DNA of 64,000 bases from Anoxypelagibacter sp902613655 (GTDB lineage: Bacteria; Pseudomonadota; Alphaproteobacteria; Pelagibacterales; Pelagibacteraceae), in the NCBI GenBank assembly GCA_902613655.1, contig CACMHR010000004.1, positions 27,020 to 91,019 of the forward strand, in the 5' to 3' direction. Shown in pieces: positions 25,831-34,845 of this stretch. Positions within the stretch are counted from its first letter, which is position 1; each line of letters starts with the position of its first letter. The notes under the pieces are model-generated. The model searched no databases. It saw only the letters and a program-made list of their open reading frames with translations, and was not told the origin of the DNA. The position numbers and the translations under genes were made by a program.

Positions 25831-28460
25831 TTCAGACTATTTAAAGTAAAATTAATTTTTTCAATGTTTATTTTCAAATCATTATAGATATTTTTTTCTT
25901 GTTCCACAATATGCTTTGGTGCACGTTCTACAAAGCTAGAATTATTTAATTTTTTAGCGATAGCATCTAAATCTTGTTGAATTTTGCTTTGTTTGTTTGA
26001 TAAATTTTGTCTAATCAAATCAAGATCAATGCTTTTGTCGAAATATAATTTTAAAATTTCACCAGATATTACTAAATTTGCTGATTGTTTAGACAAGTCT
26101 TTTATCAAGATAGAATTAACTCTTCCTAATTTTTTTATTACAATTTGATTTTGCAAAAATAATGTTTGTTTTCTTTTATCTAATTTCTCTATTGAAATAT
26201 CAACAAAAGAGCCTGGTTTAACATTAAGTTCGTTTTTAAACGATCTTATACTCGATATCATATGAATGATTTGATTTACATTTTCAATATTTTTGTCTTT
26301 TTCAATTTTTTTTTCATTAATCCAATTAGCATACATTAAATATTTAGTTGATTTAGTCTTAAGCTTATTTTTAAGCCACAGTTCTTCAGTTATAAAAGGT
26401 ATAAATGGATGTAATAATATTAATATTTCTTTAAAAATTTGACCGGATGTGTTTTTTACTTCTTCAATATCTTTGTTTTTTTTAGAAAATAAGATGGTTT
26501 TAGAAAGTTCCAAGTACCAATCGCAATAACTATTCCAAACAAATTTATAAACGGTTTTTGCTGCTTCATCAAAACGGTAATTTTTGATAAAATTTTCTGT
26601 TAAATTTTTCGTTTCAATAAGCTCGCTATATATCCACTTATTTATATTAAGTTTTAGGTTTTTAGATTTAATTACTCCGTCAAAACTACATTTGTTTACT
26701 TTAAGAAAATTATTAACATTCCATATTTTTGTTAAAAAATTTCTATATCCTTTAACTCTTTGTTCGGAAAGTTTTACGTCTCTACCTGGTGATGCCATTG
26801 ATAATAATGTAAATCTTAAAGCATCTGCACTGTAACTGTCTATAAGAACTAAAGGATCAATTACATTACCTTTTGATTTTGACATTTTTTGGCCTTTCTC
26901 ATCTCTCACAAGTGCATGCACATAGACTTCTTTAAATGGTTCTTTGTTTAAAAATTGCATACCAAACATCATCATTCTAGCTACCCAAAAGAAAATTATA
27001 TCAAAACCGGTTACTAAAACTGATGTTGGATAAAATTTTTTTAAAAAATAATTTTTTGAAGGCCACCCTAATGTTGCAAAAGGCCAAAGACCTGAGGAAA
27101 ACCATGTGTCAAGTACATCCGGATCCCTTTTTAAATTAACTTTTTTTTTATAAATTTTTTTTGCCTGCTGTTCTGCTTTTTTTTCATTTTCTGCCACAAA
27201 TATTTTTCTATCTGGTCCATACCATGCTGGGATTTGATGCCCCCACCAAAGTTGTCGTGAAATACACCAAGGTTCAATATTATTCATCCATTGAAAATAA
27301 GTCTTTGACCAATTTGACGGGAAGAAATTTGTTTTTTTATTTTTTACTATTTTTTTTGCTTTGATAGATAGTTTTTTTGCATCGCAGAACCACTGCTCAG
27401 TTAAAAAAGGTTCAATTATAGAATTAGATCTATCTCCATAAGGTACTTTGTTTTTTATAGTCTCTTCTTTTTCAAAGAGTTGTAATACTTTTAATTTTTC
27501 AATTATTTTTTTTCTGGCTTCAAATCTGTCTAAACCTATATATTCATTTGGAGCATTATTATTAATTTTTCCATCTTCAGTAAAAATATTTATAGATTTA
27601 AGCTTATGTCGTCTACCAACTTCAAAGTCATTAAAATCATGTGCGGGTGTAATTTTAACTGCACCACTGCCTTGCTCTGGATCAGCATAATCATCCTGAA
27701 CTATTTTAAGTTTTCTTCCAACTATAGGCAGTATTGCAAACTTATTAACTAAATTAAAATATCTTTCATCTTTAGGATTAACCGCAATAGCTGTGTCACC
27801 AAGCATGGTCTCCGGTCTAGTAGTTGCAATTGTAATTTTTTCACCTGAGTTCTCTACCTTGTACTTTATATAATATAATTTTGAATTTACTTCTCTTTGA
27901 TCAACTTCAAGATCAGATATAGCAGTCTTTAAAACTGTATCCCAATTAACTAATTTTTTAGCTTTAAAAATTAGTTTTTTTTTATAAAGATCGATAAATA
28001 CTTTAATTACAGAATTCGATAAATTCTTATCCATTGTGAATGCATTTCTTGACCAGTCACAGGAACAACCTAGCTTTTTAAGTTGGTTAATTATTTTTCC
28101 ACCATATTCAACTTTCCATTGCCAAACTTTTTTAACGAATTTTTCTCTACCTATTTCATTTTTGTCAATTCCTTTTGATTTCAGATTTTTTTCAACTAAT
28201 GCTTGGGTAGCTATACCGGCATGATCTGTGCCTGGTTGCCATAAGGTTTCATAATTATTCATTCTATAATACCTGGACAAAACATCTTGGATTGAATTAT
28301 TTAAAGCATGTCCCATATGTAGACTTCCAGTAATATTTGGAGGAGGTATAACTATTGAAAAGGATTTTTTGTTTTTCTTGGGTTTGAATAACTTGTTTTT
28401 TTCCCAATATGAGTAAATTTTGCTTTCTGAAATTTTATGATTATATTTACTTTGTGCCAT
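25827..28460 (-). CDS. valS: Valine--tRNA ligase
   Basis: Charges tRNA-Val. The start is set at MAQSKYNHKISES (28460); an earlier in-frame ATG at 28487 would add nine hydrophobic residues unlike the family. The 877-residue class I enzyme has PPPNITGSLHMGHALNN (HIGH motif), WQPGTDHAGIATQ, the editing-domain block TIATTRPETMLGDTAIAVNP, WCISRQLWWGHQIPAWY, the KMSKS motif in KGQKMSKSKGNVIDP, and a C-terminal coiled-coil arm ending FVERAPKHIVEQEK. It overlaps ilvD by 4 bases. Confidence 0.97.
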   Translation of the reverse strand: MAQSKYNHKISESKIYSYWEKNKLFKPKKNKKSFSIVIPPPNITGSLHMGHALNNSIQDVLSRYYRMNNYETLWQPGTDHAGIATQALVEKNLKSKGIDKNEIGREKFVKKVWQWKVEYGGKIINQLKKLGCSCDWSRNAFTMDKNLSNSVIKVFIDLYKKKLIFKAKKLVNWDTVLKTAISDLEVDQREVNSKLYYIKYKVENSGEKITIATTRPETMLGDTAIAVNPKDERYFNLVNKFAILPIVGRKLKIVQDDYADPEQGSGAVKITPAHDFNDFEVGRRHKLKSINIFTEDGKINNNAPNEYIGLDRFEARKKIIEKLKVLQLFEKEETIKNKVPYGDRSNSIIEPFLTEQWFCDAKKLSIKAKKIVKNKKTNFFPSNWSKTYFQWMNNIEPWCISRQLWWGHQIPAWYGPDRKIFVAENEKKAEQQAKKIYKKKVNLKRDPDVLDTWFSSGLWPFATLGWPSKNYFLKKFYPTSVLVTGFDIIFFWVARMMMFGMQFLNKEPFKEVYVHALVRDEKGQKMSKSKGNVIDPLVLIDSYSADALRFTLLSMASPGRDVKLSEQRVKGYRNFLTKIWNVNNFLKVNKCSFDGVIKSKNLKLNINKWIYSELIETKNLTENFIKNYRFDEAAKTVYKFVWNSYCDWYLELSKTILFSKKNKDIEEVKNTSGQIFKEILILLHPFIPFITEELWLKNKLKTKSTKYLMYANWINEKKIEKDKNIENVNQIIHMISSIRSFKNELNVKPGSFVDISIEKLDKRKQTLFLQNQIVIKKLGRVNSILIKDLSKQSANLVISGEILKLYFDKSIDLDLIRQNLSNKQSKIQQDLDAIAKKLNNSSFVERAPKHIVEQEKNIYNDLKINIEKINFTLNSLK

Positions 28461-28533
28461 AGTTATAAATATTAATAATATTTGCAAAGTTCTAGCTTTA
28501 TTTTTATATATATACCTATATTAATCTATATAT

Positions 28534-28607
28534 GGCCACGTGGCGGAATGGTTACGCGGAGGATTGCAAATCCTTTTATCCCAGTTCGATTCTGGGCGTG
28601 GCCTCCA
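28534..28607 (+). tRNA. tRNA-Cys (anticodon GCA)
   Basis: A 74-base cloverleaf. The acceptor stem GGCCACG pairs with CGTGGCC, the anticodon stem GAGGA pairs with TCCTT around the loop TTGCAAA, giving anticodon GCA, and the T loop is TTCGATT. The discriminator is T and the CCA is encoded. The next gene starts 12 bases downstream. Confidence 0.97.
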
Positions 28608-28619
28608 AGAAATGATAAA

Positions 28620-29015
28620 ATGGACAAAAAATTAATAAGAATTGCATCAAATTTAAAAAATTTTCACTCTATTGATAACTATACACACAAACACAAGTTA
28701 AAAAGTAAATTATGTGGAGATGAAATTCATGTATATCTAATTGTAAAAAATAACAAATTAATAAATTTTAAATATGAAACTAAATCATGTATTTATTGTC
28801 AGGCATCAGCAAGTTTGCTTTCAAGGGTATCAATAAATAAAGAAACTCAAAAATTAAAAGTTTTATATGAATCTTTAAATAAATCCTTTGTAAAAAATTC
28901 TGATTTAAAGAAAAATTGGAACAAATTTTTGGTAATTATAAATAAAAGTAATATTGCTAGAAAAGATTGTCTGTTGCTACCTCTAAAAGCTACTTTAAAA
29001 GCATTAAAAAATTAG
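28620..29015 (+). CDS. IscU/SufU/NifU-N-like iron-sulfur scaffold protein
   Basis: A 131-residue protein resembling Fe-S assembly scaffolds. The start chosen is MDKKLIRIASNLKNF at 28620; upstream in-frame sequence is the tRNA-Cys. The scaffold blocks are LCGDEIHVYLIVKNNKLINFKYETKSC (normally CGD...), IYCQASASLLS, and a last Cys in ARKDCLLLPLKATLKAL. These supply the three conserved cysteines of the family, in CGD, SCIYC and KDC contexts. It probably holds a nascent cluster during assembly; SufE-type activators are not excluded. Confidence 0.85.
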   Translation: MDKKLIRIASNLKNFHSIDNYTHKHKLKSKLCGDEIHVYLIVKNNKLINFKYETKSCIYCQASASLLSRVSINKETQKLKVLYESLNKSFVKNSDLKKNWNKFLVIINKSNIARKDCLLLPLKATLKALKN

Positions 29016-29051
29016 TTGTTAATTATTTTAAATAAAGTATGTTGAATTTAT

Positions 29052-29127
29052 TCCTCGGTAGCTCAGTTGGTAGAGCAGTTGACTGTTAATCAATTGGTCG
29101 CAGGTTCGAGTCCTGCCCGAGGAGCCA
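29052..29127 (+). tRNA. tRNA-Asn (anticodon GTT)
   Basis: A 76-base cloverleaf. The acceptor stem TCCTCGG pairs with CCGAGGA, the anticodon stem GTTGA pairs with TCAAT around the loop CTGTTAA (anticodon GTT), and the T loop is TTCGAGT. The CCA is encoded. The XRE regulator gene on the other strand ends 4 bases after it. Confidence 0.96.
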
Positions 29128-29131
29128 GAAA

Positions 29132-29500
29132 TTAACCAGTCTCTTTAAAGCTTGTAGTATTTTTAAGAAGTGTAAAAATCTTTTGTTTTTGCGTCTCATT
29201 AAGTTTAGAAAAAGTCTTTATTAAAAATGAATAATTTAAATCTGAACTGTCTTCCTGTGTATTTTTATCAATATTACTGTTTTCTGCAAAATCTTCAAAA
29301 AAATATGTAATTGGTACTTTTAAAAAATTTGATAATTGTATTAACCTACTAGAACTAACCCCATTCGTACCCTTTTCATATTTTTGAATTTGTTGAAAAG
29401 TCACATTAATCGCGTTTGCAACTTTAGTTTGGGTCAAACCTAGTGATAATCTTCGCATTCTCAACTTTCGGCCTAGATGTGCGTTAAAGGTTTCTTCCAT
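29132..29500 (-). CDS. XRE-family helix-turn-helix transcriptional regulator
   Basis: A 122-residue Cro/CI-type DNA-binding protein. The HTH spans about residues 8-66: LGRKLRMRRLSLGLTQTKVANAINVTFQQIQKYEKGTNGVSSSRLIQLSNFLKV in the usual helix pattern. A short acidic linker and a C-terminal helix (KLNETQKQKIFTLL) follow. It resembles small stand-alone alphaproteobacterial regulators of this size. Target genes cannot be read from the sequence. The flanking region 29501-29665 holds no other gene. Confidence 0.88.
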   Translation of the reverse strand: MEETFNAHLGRKLRMRRLSLGLTQTKVANAINVTFQQIQKYEKGTNGVSSSRLIQLSNFLKVPITYFFEDFAENSNIDKNTQEDSSDLNYSFLIKTFSKLNETQKQKIFTLLKNTTSFKETG

Positions 29501-29665
29501 TTATTTTCCTTAATAATTATCTCTAAGAGTGATCATTCAACATGAAAAAAAATATAATGGCAATAGATAAAATATAAAAAAGAACTTTTTTTTTGGGGTC
29601 AAAAAGACCATAAAAAACAATAATTAAATGTTATATTTCTTGACAAGTATCATCAAAAACACATC

Positions 29666-30349
29666 TTATTTGACTTCCAAAAGTCTATATTCCCAAAGAC
29701 CAAACTTTTCGTAACTTGATTTTATCCATAATAAACTTTTTTGATCATACCAAATATTAATATTTAATTTTTTTTTGTCATTAGGTTGATCATCATCTGA
29801 TAAAAAGTAAAAATGAATAGATTTAAATGGTTTTTTGTTGATTATAATATCTTTTTTCCCTAAAAAATTAACATTTTGAGGCAAAAGCCTTCCAGAAATA
29901 GGACTAATTTGTTTACTAAATTTAATAATCTCATGGTTCCACCATGTACCAACTGGTAAATTACTCTCTGATATGCCGTTATAAGAAGACCCTTCAATTA
30001 TAAGCTTATTATTTTCCAATTTAATATTGCAAAATTTTTGCTTTTTATTTTGTGTGGTTTTTGAGGAAAACTTTATTAATTTACCTTTTTTAAAGACTTC
30101 CTCACTTACTGTTTTAAAGTCAAATAATGAAACTCCTAATTTATTGACAACAAAATTACCGGCTCCACGAACATATAAAAAGTCCCCTTTTTTATTAAAT
30201 TCAAAGGTGTGTTGTCCTATTAATTTATCGTTAAAATAAAGCCCATATTTTAATAACTTTAAACTTTTATAATGTTCAACGTGAGAAAAAACATGGGAAA
30301 AGGGTATCAAAAAAAATACTAGAGTTGCTATTGAAAAAAGTTTTTTCAT
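29666..30349 (-). CDS. Secreted protein of the DUF6134-like family
   Basis: A 227-residue protein with a clear signal peptide (residues 1-21, ending VFSHV or nearby). The mature part is predicted to be all-beta, with repeated short motifs such as KYGLYFNDKLIGQHTFEF, GNFVVNKLGVSLFDFKTVSEEVFKKGKL and LPVGTWWNHEII. The closing NINIWYDQKSLLWIKSSYEKFG is typical of the DUF6134/DUF3108 type of periplasmic proteins. The function is unknown. It lies 24 bases downstream of the aapP gene on the same strand and may be co-transcribed. Confidence 0.65.
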   Translation of the reverse strand: MKKLFSIATLVFFLIPFSHVFSHVEHYKSLKLLKYGLYFNDKLIGQHTFEFNKKGDFLYVRGAGNFVVNKLGVSLFDFKTVSEEVFKKGKLIKFSSKTTQNKKQKFCNIKLENNKLIIEGSSYNGISESNLPVGTWWNHEIIKFSKQISPISGRLLPQNVNFLGKKDIIINKKPFKSIHFYFLSDDDQPNDKKKLNINIWYDQKSLLWIKSSYEKFGLWEYRLLEVK

Positions 30350-30373
30350 GCGTATTAATTATTCAAAAAGGGT

Positions 30374-31108
30374 TTACAGAATTTGACTTAAGAAAAGTTT
30401 TGTTCTTTCGTTTTTAGGATTTGCAAAAAAATCATTTGTTTTTGCTCTTTCGACTATCATTCCTTCATCCATAAAAACCACCTCATCAGCGACCTCTTTG
30501 GCAAAACCCATTTCATGAGTAACTACAATCATTGTCATACCAGCTTTCGCAAGATTTACCATTGCATCTAAAACCTCTTTGATCATTTCAGGATCTAATG
30601 CAGATGTGGGTTCGTCAAATAACATAATTTTTGGTTCCATGCACAATGCCCTTGCTAAAGCCGCTCTTTGTTGTTGTCCACCAGAAAGTTGGCCGGGAAA
30701 TTTAGCTGCTTGATCGGCTATTTGAACTTGTTCTAGCTGTTTCATAGCAAATTCTTCAGCTTGTTTTTTTGGCGTTTTCTTTACCCAGATAGGAGCTAAT
30801 GTACAATTGTCTAAAATTGATAGATGAGGAAACAAATTAAATTGTTGAAAAACCATTCCAACTTCTGCTCTGATCTTTTCTATATCTTTTGTTTTTTCGG
30901 ATAGTTCGTTGCCATCGACTATTATTTTTCCTTTTTGATGTTCTTCAAGTCTATTAATGCATCTTATCAAAGTTGATTTACCAGAACCTGATGGTCCACA
31001 AACTACTATTTTCTGTTTTTCTTTAACATCAAGATTTATATCTTTTAAAACTTGAAAGTCACCAAACCACTTATTGACATCTTTCATATGTATAATTGAA
31101 TCCGACAT
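30374..31108 (-). CDS. aapP: General amino-acid ABC transporter, ATP-binding protein
   Basis: ATPase of the AapJQMP system (YhdWXYZ in E. coli naming). The 244 residues have Walker A GPSGSGKSTLIR near residue 36, a Q-loop in MVFQQFNLFPHLS, the signature LSGGQQQRAALARAL, and Walker B ILMLFDEPTSALDPE-type sequence (IMLFDEPTSALDPE), then the H-loop VVTHEMGFAKEVAD. It follows aapM with a one-base gap, completing the order J-Q-M-P. Confidence 0.95.
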   Translation of the reverse strand: MSDSIIHMKDVNKWFGDFQVLKDINLDVKEKQKIVVCGPSGSGKSTLIRCINRLEEHQKGKIIVDGNELSEKTKDIEKIRAEVGMVFQQFNLFPHLSILDNCTLAPIWVKKTPKKQAEEFAMKQLEQVQIADQAAKFPGQLSGGQQQRAALARALCMEPKIMLFDEPTSALDPEMIKEVLDAMVNLAKAGMTMIVVTHEMGFAKEVADEVVFMDEGMIVERAKTNDFFANPKNERTKLFLSQIL

Positions 31109-31109
31109 T

Positions 31110-32384
31110 TTATCTTTCCGTTTTATATTTTAGTTCTAAATATTGACTATATTTACTCATAGCATAACAAATTGCCCAGAATAATATAGATGCAAAAATA
31201 TAGCCTTCCATAGCATATCCAAGCCATTTAGGATTTGTTTTTGCCATTTGAAGCATTCCAACAACCTCGGATAAACCAACAACAAAAATTAATGGCGTAT
31301 CTTTAACTAAAGCTAAAAATGTATTTGCAATTCCAGGTATAACTAATTTTAATGCTTGAGGCAAAATTACAAAGATTTGCATTTTCCAATAACCCATTCC
31401 TAAAGATTTGGCAGCATCATATTGACCTCTTGGTAACGCTTGTAATCCACCTCTTATAACTTCTGCTACATAAGCAGCTTCGAAAAGTATTATTGCAGCG
31501 ATCACTCTAATTAGTTTGTCAACAAATGCATCTGATGGTAGAAACATTGGAAACATAACAGAAGACATAAATAAAACTGTTATTAACGGAACACCTCTCC
31601 AAAATTCTATATATCCAATTGAAATATATCTAATTATTGGAAGCTCAGATCTTCTTCCTAGAGCTAAAATCATTCCTAAAGGAAAACAAAAAACTAATCC
31701 AAAAAATGAAACGATAAAGGTTAAAGATAATCCTCCCCAGGCATTAGTTTCAACCCATTCAAGACCAAAAGAACCTCCTGAAATTAAAAAATTAATAATA
31801 AAAAATGCAATTATTGGATATAAAATTGCGTAATAAAAAATAATATAATTTTTTAATTTACCTCTCATAAAATAACCTACAAATGCAAAACCAATTAAAG
31901 CAATAAATGCTGTGTTTATTCTCCAATGAAAGTCATTTGGATACATTCCGTACATAAATCTTCTGAACCAAACCTTAATATAAGTCCAACAAGCACCTTC
32001 GGTAGTAGCACATGCTTCTTTTGTATCGCCCGATATAGTTGCCTCAAATATCATCCAATTTAGAGATGGTGGTATAATTAAAAGGGTAAGGAATATAATT
32101 AAAAGTGTTAGTCCTGCATTGAATGTATTATTGTTTACACTTTGGTTGATTTTATCAACTATTCTATTACCAGAATATTCAAGCCTTATCATTTGAAATC
32201 CAATTAAACCAATTATCAATGGTAGAAAGAAATTTAAAATACCAGGTAAAGAAGTTGAAAAATTAATATTAAAAAAACTTCTTAAAAAAACATCAAAAAT
32301 ACTGATTAAAATAAGGCCTGAACCTATATATAAATAGGTTTGAAAATTAGAGCTTGTTGGTTTTAATATATTAATATTTATCAT
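31110..32384 (-). CDS. aapM: General amino-acid ABC transporter, permease AapM
   Basis: Membrane subunit of the polar amino-acid transporter. The 424-residue protein has several N-terminal membrane segments before the His/Glu/Gln-type permease domain. That domain holds EFWRGVPLITVLFMSSVMFP and the EAA-type loop ALPRGQYDAAKSLGMGYWKMQIFVILPQALKLVIPG. The extra N-terminal region (about 200 residues) is characteristic of AapQ and AapM. It is one base from both aapQ and aapP. Confidence 0.94.
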   Translation of the reverse strand: MININILKPTSSNFQTYLYIGSGLILISIFDVFLRSFFNINFSTSLPGILNFFLPLIIGLIGFQMIRLEYSGNRIVDKINQSVNNNTFNAGLTLLIIFLTLLIIPPSLNWMIFEATISGDTKEACATTEGACWTYIKVWFRRFMYGMYPNDFHWRINTAFIALIGFAFVGYFMRGKLKNYIIFYYAILYPIIAFFIINFLISGGSFGLEWVETNAWGGLSLTFIVSFFGLVFCFPLGMILALGRRSELPIIRYISIGYIEFWRGVPLITVLFMSSVMFPMFLPSDAFVDKLIRVIAAIILFEAAYVAEVIRGGLQALPRGQYDAAKSLGMGYWKMQIFVILPQALKLVIPGIANTFLALVKDTPLIFVVGLSEVVGMLQMAKTNPKWLGYAMEGYIFASILFWAICYAMSKYSQYLELKYKTER

Positions 32385-32385
32385 T

Positions 32386-33537
32386 TTACTTTTCTTTAAT
32401 TGCTATTTTTTTGTTATACCAATTCATTAATAAAGATATTACCAAACTTAGAGTTAAGTAAGTTAACATCGTTATTGAAACTATTTCTATTGCCCTGCCC
32501 GTCTGCATTAATGCAGTTCCTGCAAAAACTAAAACTAAATCAGGATATGCAATAGCGGCTGCTAATGATGAATTTTTAGTCAAATTCAAATATTGATTAG
32601 TAGTTGGTGGAATAATAATTCTTAAAGCTTGTGGCATTATAACAAGTTTCAGTATTTGATTGGGTGTTAGACCTATTGAGGCAGCAGCTTCCTTCTGACC
32701 TTTACTCACTCCCTGAACGCCAGCTCTTACACATTCAGCAACAAACGTGGCAGTATATAAAGATAAAGCCAGTACCAATGCTAATAATTCTGGTGGGACG
32801 CTCAAACCTTCAGCATATATAAAAGATGTTTTAGATAACTGTTTTAGAACCGGTAATGCAACTTCCAATTGAACCATTCCGGTTACAAATGTTATTGCAG
32901 GAAATATTAATAGTAATCCAACTGAAATTAAAAGAACTGGAAGTTGTTGACCTTTCTCTTCTTGTAATTTTCTTGCGTAATTTCTAATAAAAACAATAGA
33001 AATTACTGCTGCTAAAATAGAATAAATTAAAATATCAAAATTTTCCCAGATAAAACGAGGTATATAATAACCCTTAACTGTTAAATAGGTAACACCAAAA
33101 AGAGGTTCTGTATTTTCAGGCAAAGGTAACGCTCTTAAAGCAGCGTAATACCAGAAAAAAATTTGTAATAGCAAAGGTACATTTCTAAAGAATTCAACAT
33201 ACCAAGCTGCAGTAGTTTTTATTAAATAATTTGGTGACAACCTTGCAATACCAACAATAACACCAATTATAGTGCAGAAAATAATGCCTAAAACAGAAAC
33301 TAAAATTGTATTTAAAAGTCCAACTAAATATGCTTTTGCATAGGAATGTGAACCATCATATTCGATTAAAGAAAACTGGACATCAAAAGAAGATTCTTGG
33401 CTTAAAAAACCATAGCCAAAATCAATACCTCTTTCGTCCATGTTTAATTGAGCATTAATTGTAAAAAAACCAATAACCGCCACTACGAATAGGAGTGTTA
33501 ATAATTGAGGTATAATACTTTTAATTCTATGATTCAT
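32386..33537 (-). CDS. aapQ: General amino-acid ABC transporter, permease AapQ
   Basis: First permease of the Aap system, 383 residues. The domain markers are WYVEFFRNVPLLLQIFFWYY and the cytoplasmic loop ECVRAGVQGVSKGQKEAAASIGLTPNQILKLVIMPQALRIIIPP. A long insertion of membrane segments sits between these blocks, as in other AapQ proteins. The gene starts 15 bases beyond the U-tract of a hairpin that separates it from aapJ, so it depends on read-through. Confidence 0.94.
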   Translation of the reverse strand: MNHRIKSIIPQLLTLLFVVAVIGFFTINAQLNMDERGIDFGYGFLSQESSFDVQFSLIEYDGSHSYAKAYLVGLLNTILVSVLGIIFCTIIGVIVGIARLSPNYLIKTTAAWYVEFFRNVPLLLQIFFWYYAALRALPLPENTEPLFGVTYLTVKGYYIPRFIWENFDILIYSILAAVISIVFIRNYARKLQEEKGQQLPVLLISVGLLLIFPAITFVTGMVQLEVALPVLKQLSKTSFIYAEGLSVPPELLALVLALSLYTATFVAECVRAGVQGVSKGQKEAAASIGLTPNQILKLVIMPQALRIIIPPTTNQYLNLTKNSSLAAAIAYPDLVLVFAGTALMQTGRAIEIVSITMLTYLTLSLVISLLMNWYNKKIAIKEK

Positions 33538-33552
33538 CGATTGTCTATGTAT

Positions 33553-33586
33553 AAAAAAAAGGGCCAGATAAATCTAGCCCTTTCTT
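33553..33586 (-). terminator. Hairpin terminator/attenuator between aapJ and aapQ
   Basis: On the reverse strand GGGCTAGA and TCTGGCCC form an 8-bp stem (one G-T pair) around a TTTA loop (33580-33561). Eight T residues follow at 33560-33553. It lies after the binding-protein stop and before the permease start, so it should stop most transcripts and leave the permease genes at a lower level. Confidence 0.85.
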
Positions 33587-33607
33587 TTTAGTAATAATTA
33601 TTAGCAA

Positions 33608-34648
33608 TTATCTTGCTGGTGGAACGTAAAGTATACCACCTTTAGTCCAAAGTTGATTTGGACCTCTGTCTGGTAAAATTCCAGTATCAGCTATATTTCG
33701 TTTATAGCTTTCACCGTAGTTACCAACTTGCTTGATAATTCTTAAGCTCCAGTCGTTATCTAGACCAAATGCTGCTCCTAATTCACCTTCAGCTCCAACT
33801 AATCTTTTTACTGCTGGATTGTCTGAAGATTTCATGCTGTCAGCATTAGCAGATGTTATACCGTACTCTTCTGCTTCGATCATAACGTTTAGTGACCATC
33901 TAACAATGTCTTCCCAAACAGCATCACCCTGTCTTACAACAGGTCCTAATGGCTCTTTAGAGATTGTTTCTGGTAATACTATATGATCATTCGGTTTGCT
34001 CAATTTAATTCTTTGAGCTGCTAAACCAGATTTATCAGTAGTGTACGTATCACATCTTCCTGCATCGTATGCAGCTACGACTTCGTCAGCTTTTTCAAAA
34101 GTTACAGGTTCATATTTAATTCCTTTAGAATTAAAGAAGTCCCTCATGTTAAGCTCTGTTGTTGTACCTAAGTTAGTACAAGCTGAAACACCTGCTTTAA
34201 ATTGATTTACAGATGTTATACCAGAACTTTTTCTAACCATGAAACCTTGTCCATCATAAAAGTTTACACCAACAAAAGTTAAACCAATGTCAGCATCTCT
34301 AGATAATGTCCAAGTAGTATTTCTTGATAAGACGTCTATCTCACCAGATGTTAAAGCTGTAAATCTTTCTTTAGCACTTAAAGGAAAAAATTTAACTTTT
34401 CCTGAATCGCCTAGAGTTGCAGCAGCAACAGCTCTGCATAAATCTACGTCAACACCTGTCCAGTTTCCTGATGCATCAGCATTAGAAAATCCTGGAAGAC
34501 CTTGTGAAACACCACATCTTACAAAACCCATCTTCTGAGTTTTCTTAAGAGTTTTTGATTTCTTTGCAGCAAATGCTCCAGTTTCGAAACTTACTAGAAG
34601 AGCAATTGACGTAAGCAAATACATCAAAGTTTTTAATGTTCTTAGCAT
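33608..34648 (-). CDS. aapJ: General amino-acid ABC transporter, periplasmic binding protein
   Basis: Substrate-binding protein of the polar amino-acid transporter, 346 residues. The signal peptide spans residues 1 to about 28 (ending AFAAK). The family 3 binding fold follows with LGFVRCGVSQGLPGFSNADASGNWTGVDVDLCRAVAAA, FFPLSAKERFTALTSGEIDVLSRNTTWTLSRD, and AGRCDTYTTDKSGLAAQR. A strong Shine-Dalgarno sequence AGAGAGGA (34662-34655) lies 6 bases before the ATG. It is followed by a hairpin before aapQ, a layout that favours excess binding protein. Confidence 0.96.
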   Translation of the reverse strand: MLRTLKTLMYLLTSIALLVSFETGAFAAKKSKTLKKTQKMGFVRCGVSQGLPGFSNADASGNWTGVDVDLCRAVAAATLGDSGKVKFFPLSAKERFTALTSGEIDVLSRNTTWTLSRDADIGLTFVGVNFYDGQGFMVRKSSGITSVNQFKAGVSACTNLGTTTELNMRDFFNSKGIKYEPVTFEKADEVVAAYDAGRCDTYTTDKSGLAAQRIKLSKPNDHIVLPETISKEPLGPVVRQGDAVWEDIVRWSLNVMIEAEEYGITSANADSMKSSDNPAVKRLVGAEGELGAAFGLDNDWSLRIIKQVGNYGESYKRNIADTGILPDRGPNQLWTKGGILYVPPAR

Positions 34649-34663
34649 TTATTATCCTCTCTT

Positions 34664-34683
34664 ATTTATTGTTAACAATAAAT
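34664..34683. promoter_or_regulatory. Perfect 20-bp palindrome upstream of aapJ
   Basis: The arms ATTTATTGTT and AACAATAAAT form a perfect palindrome with no spacer, ending just before the Shine-Dalgarno sequence of aapJ. It lies in the 197-base gap between aapJ and guaA, the longest gene-free stretch here. It may be an operator or, in the transcript, a stem that abuts the ribosome-binding site. I see nothing else firm in the gap. Confidence 0.45.
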
Positions 34684-34845
34684 TACAAGTTAATGTAATT
34701 TGGAAAATATTATGTTTTATAAATTTAATTTGATCAAGCAGTTTGATTAGCACGCGACCTAATATGACCTTTATTGACACTTAATATAGTATTTAAATTA
34801 TAAAGATAACTATATTATGATTAAGACAATTTATAATAGAAGATG

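Noticed and set aside
28461..28487. Longer valS start at 28487
   Set aside because: It adds a hydrophobic nine-residue stretch unlike valyl-tRNA synthetases; the ATG at 28460 gives MAQSKYNHK.
29596..29610. GGTC-AAAAA-GACC inverted repeat in the gap upstream of the XRE gene
   Set aside because: The arms are only 4 bases and the A and T runs are expected in such DNA; I cannot support a terminator or an operator.
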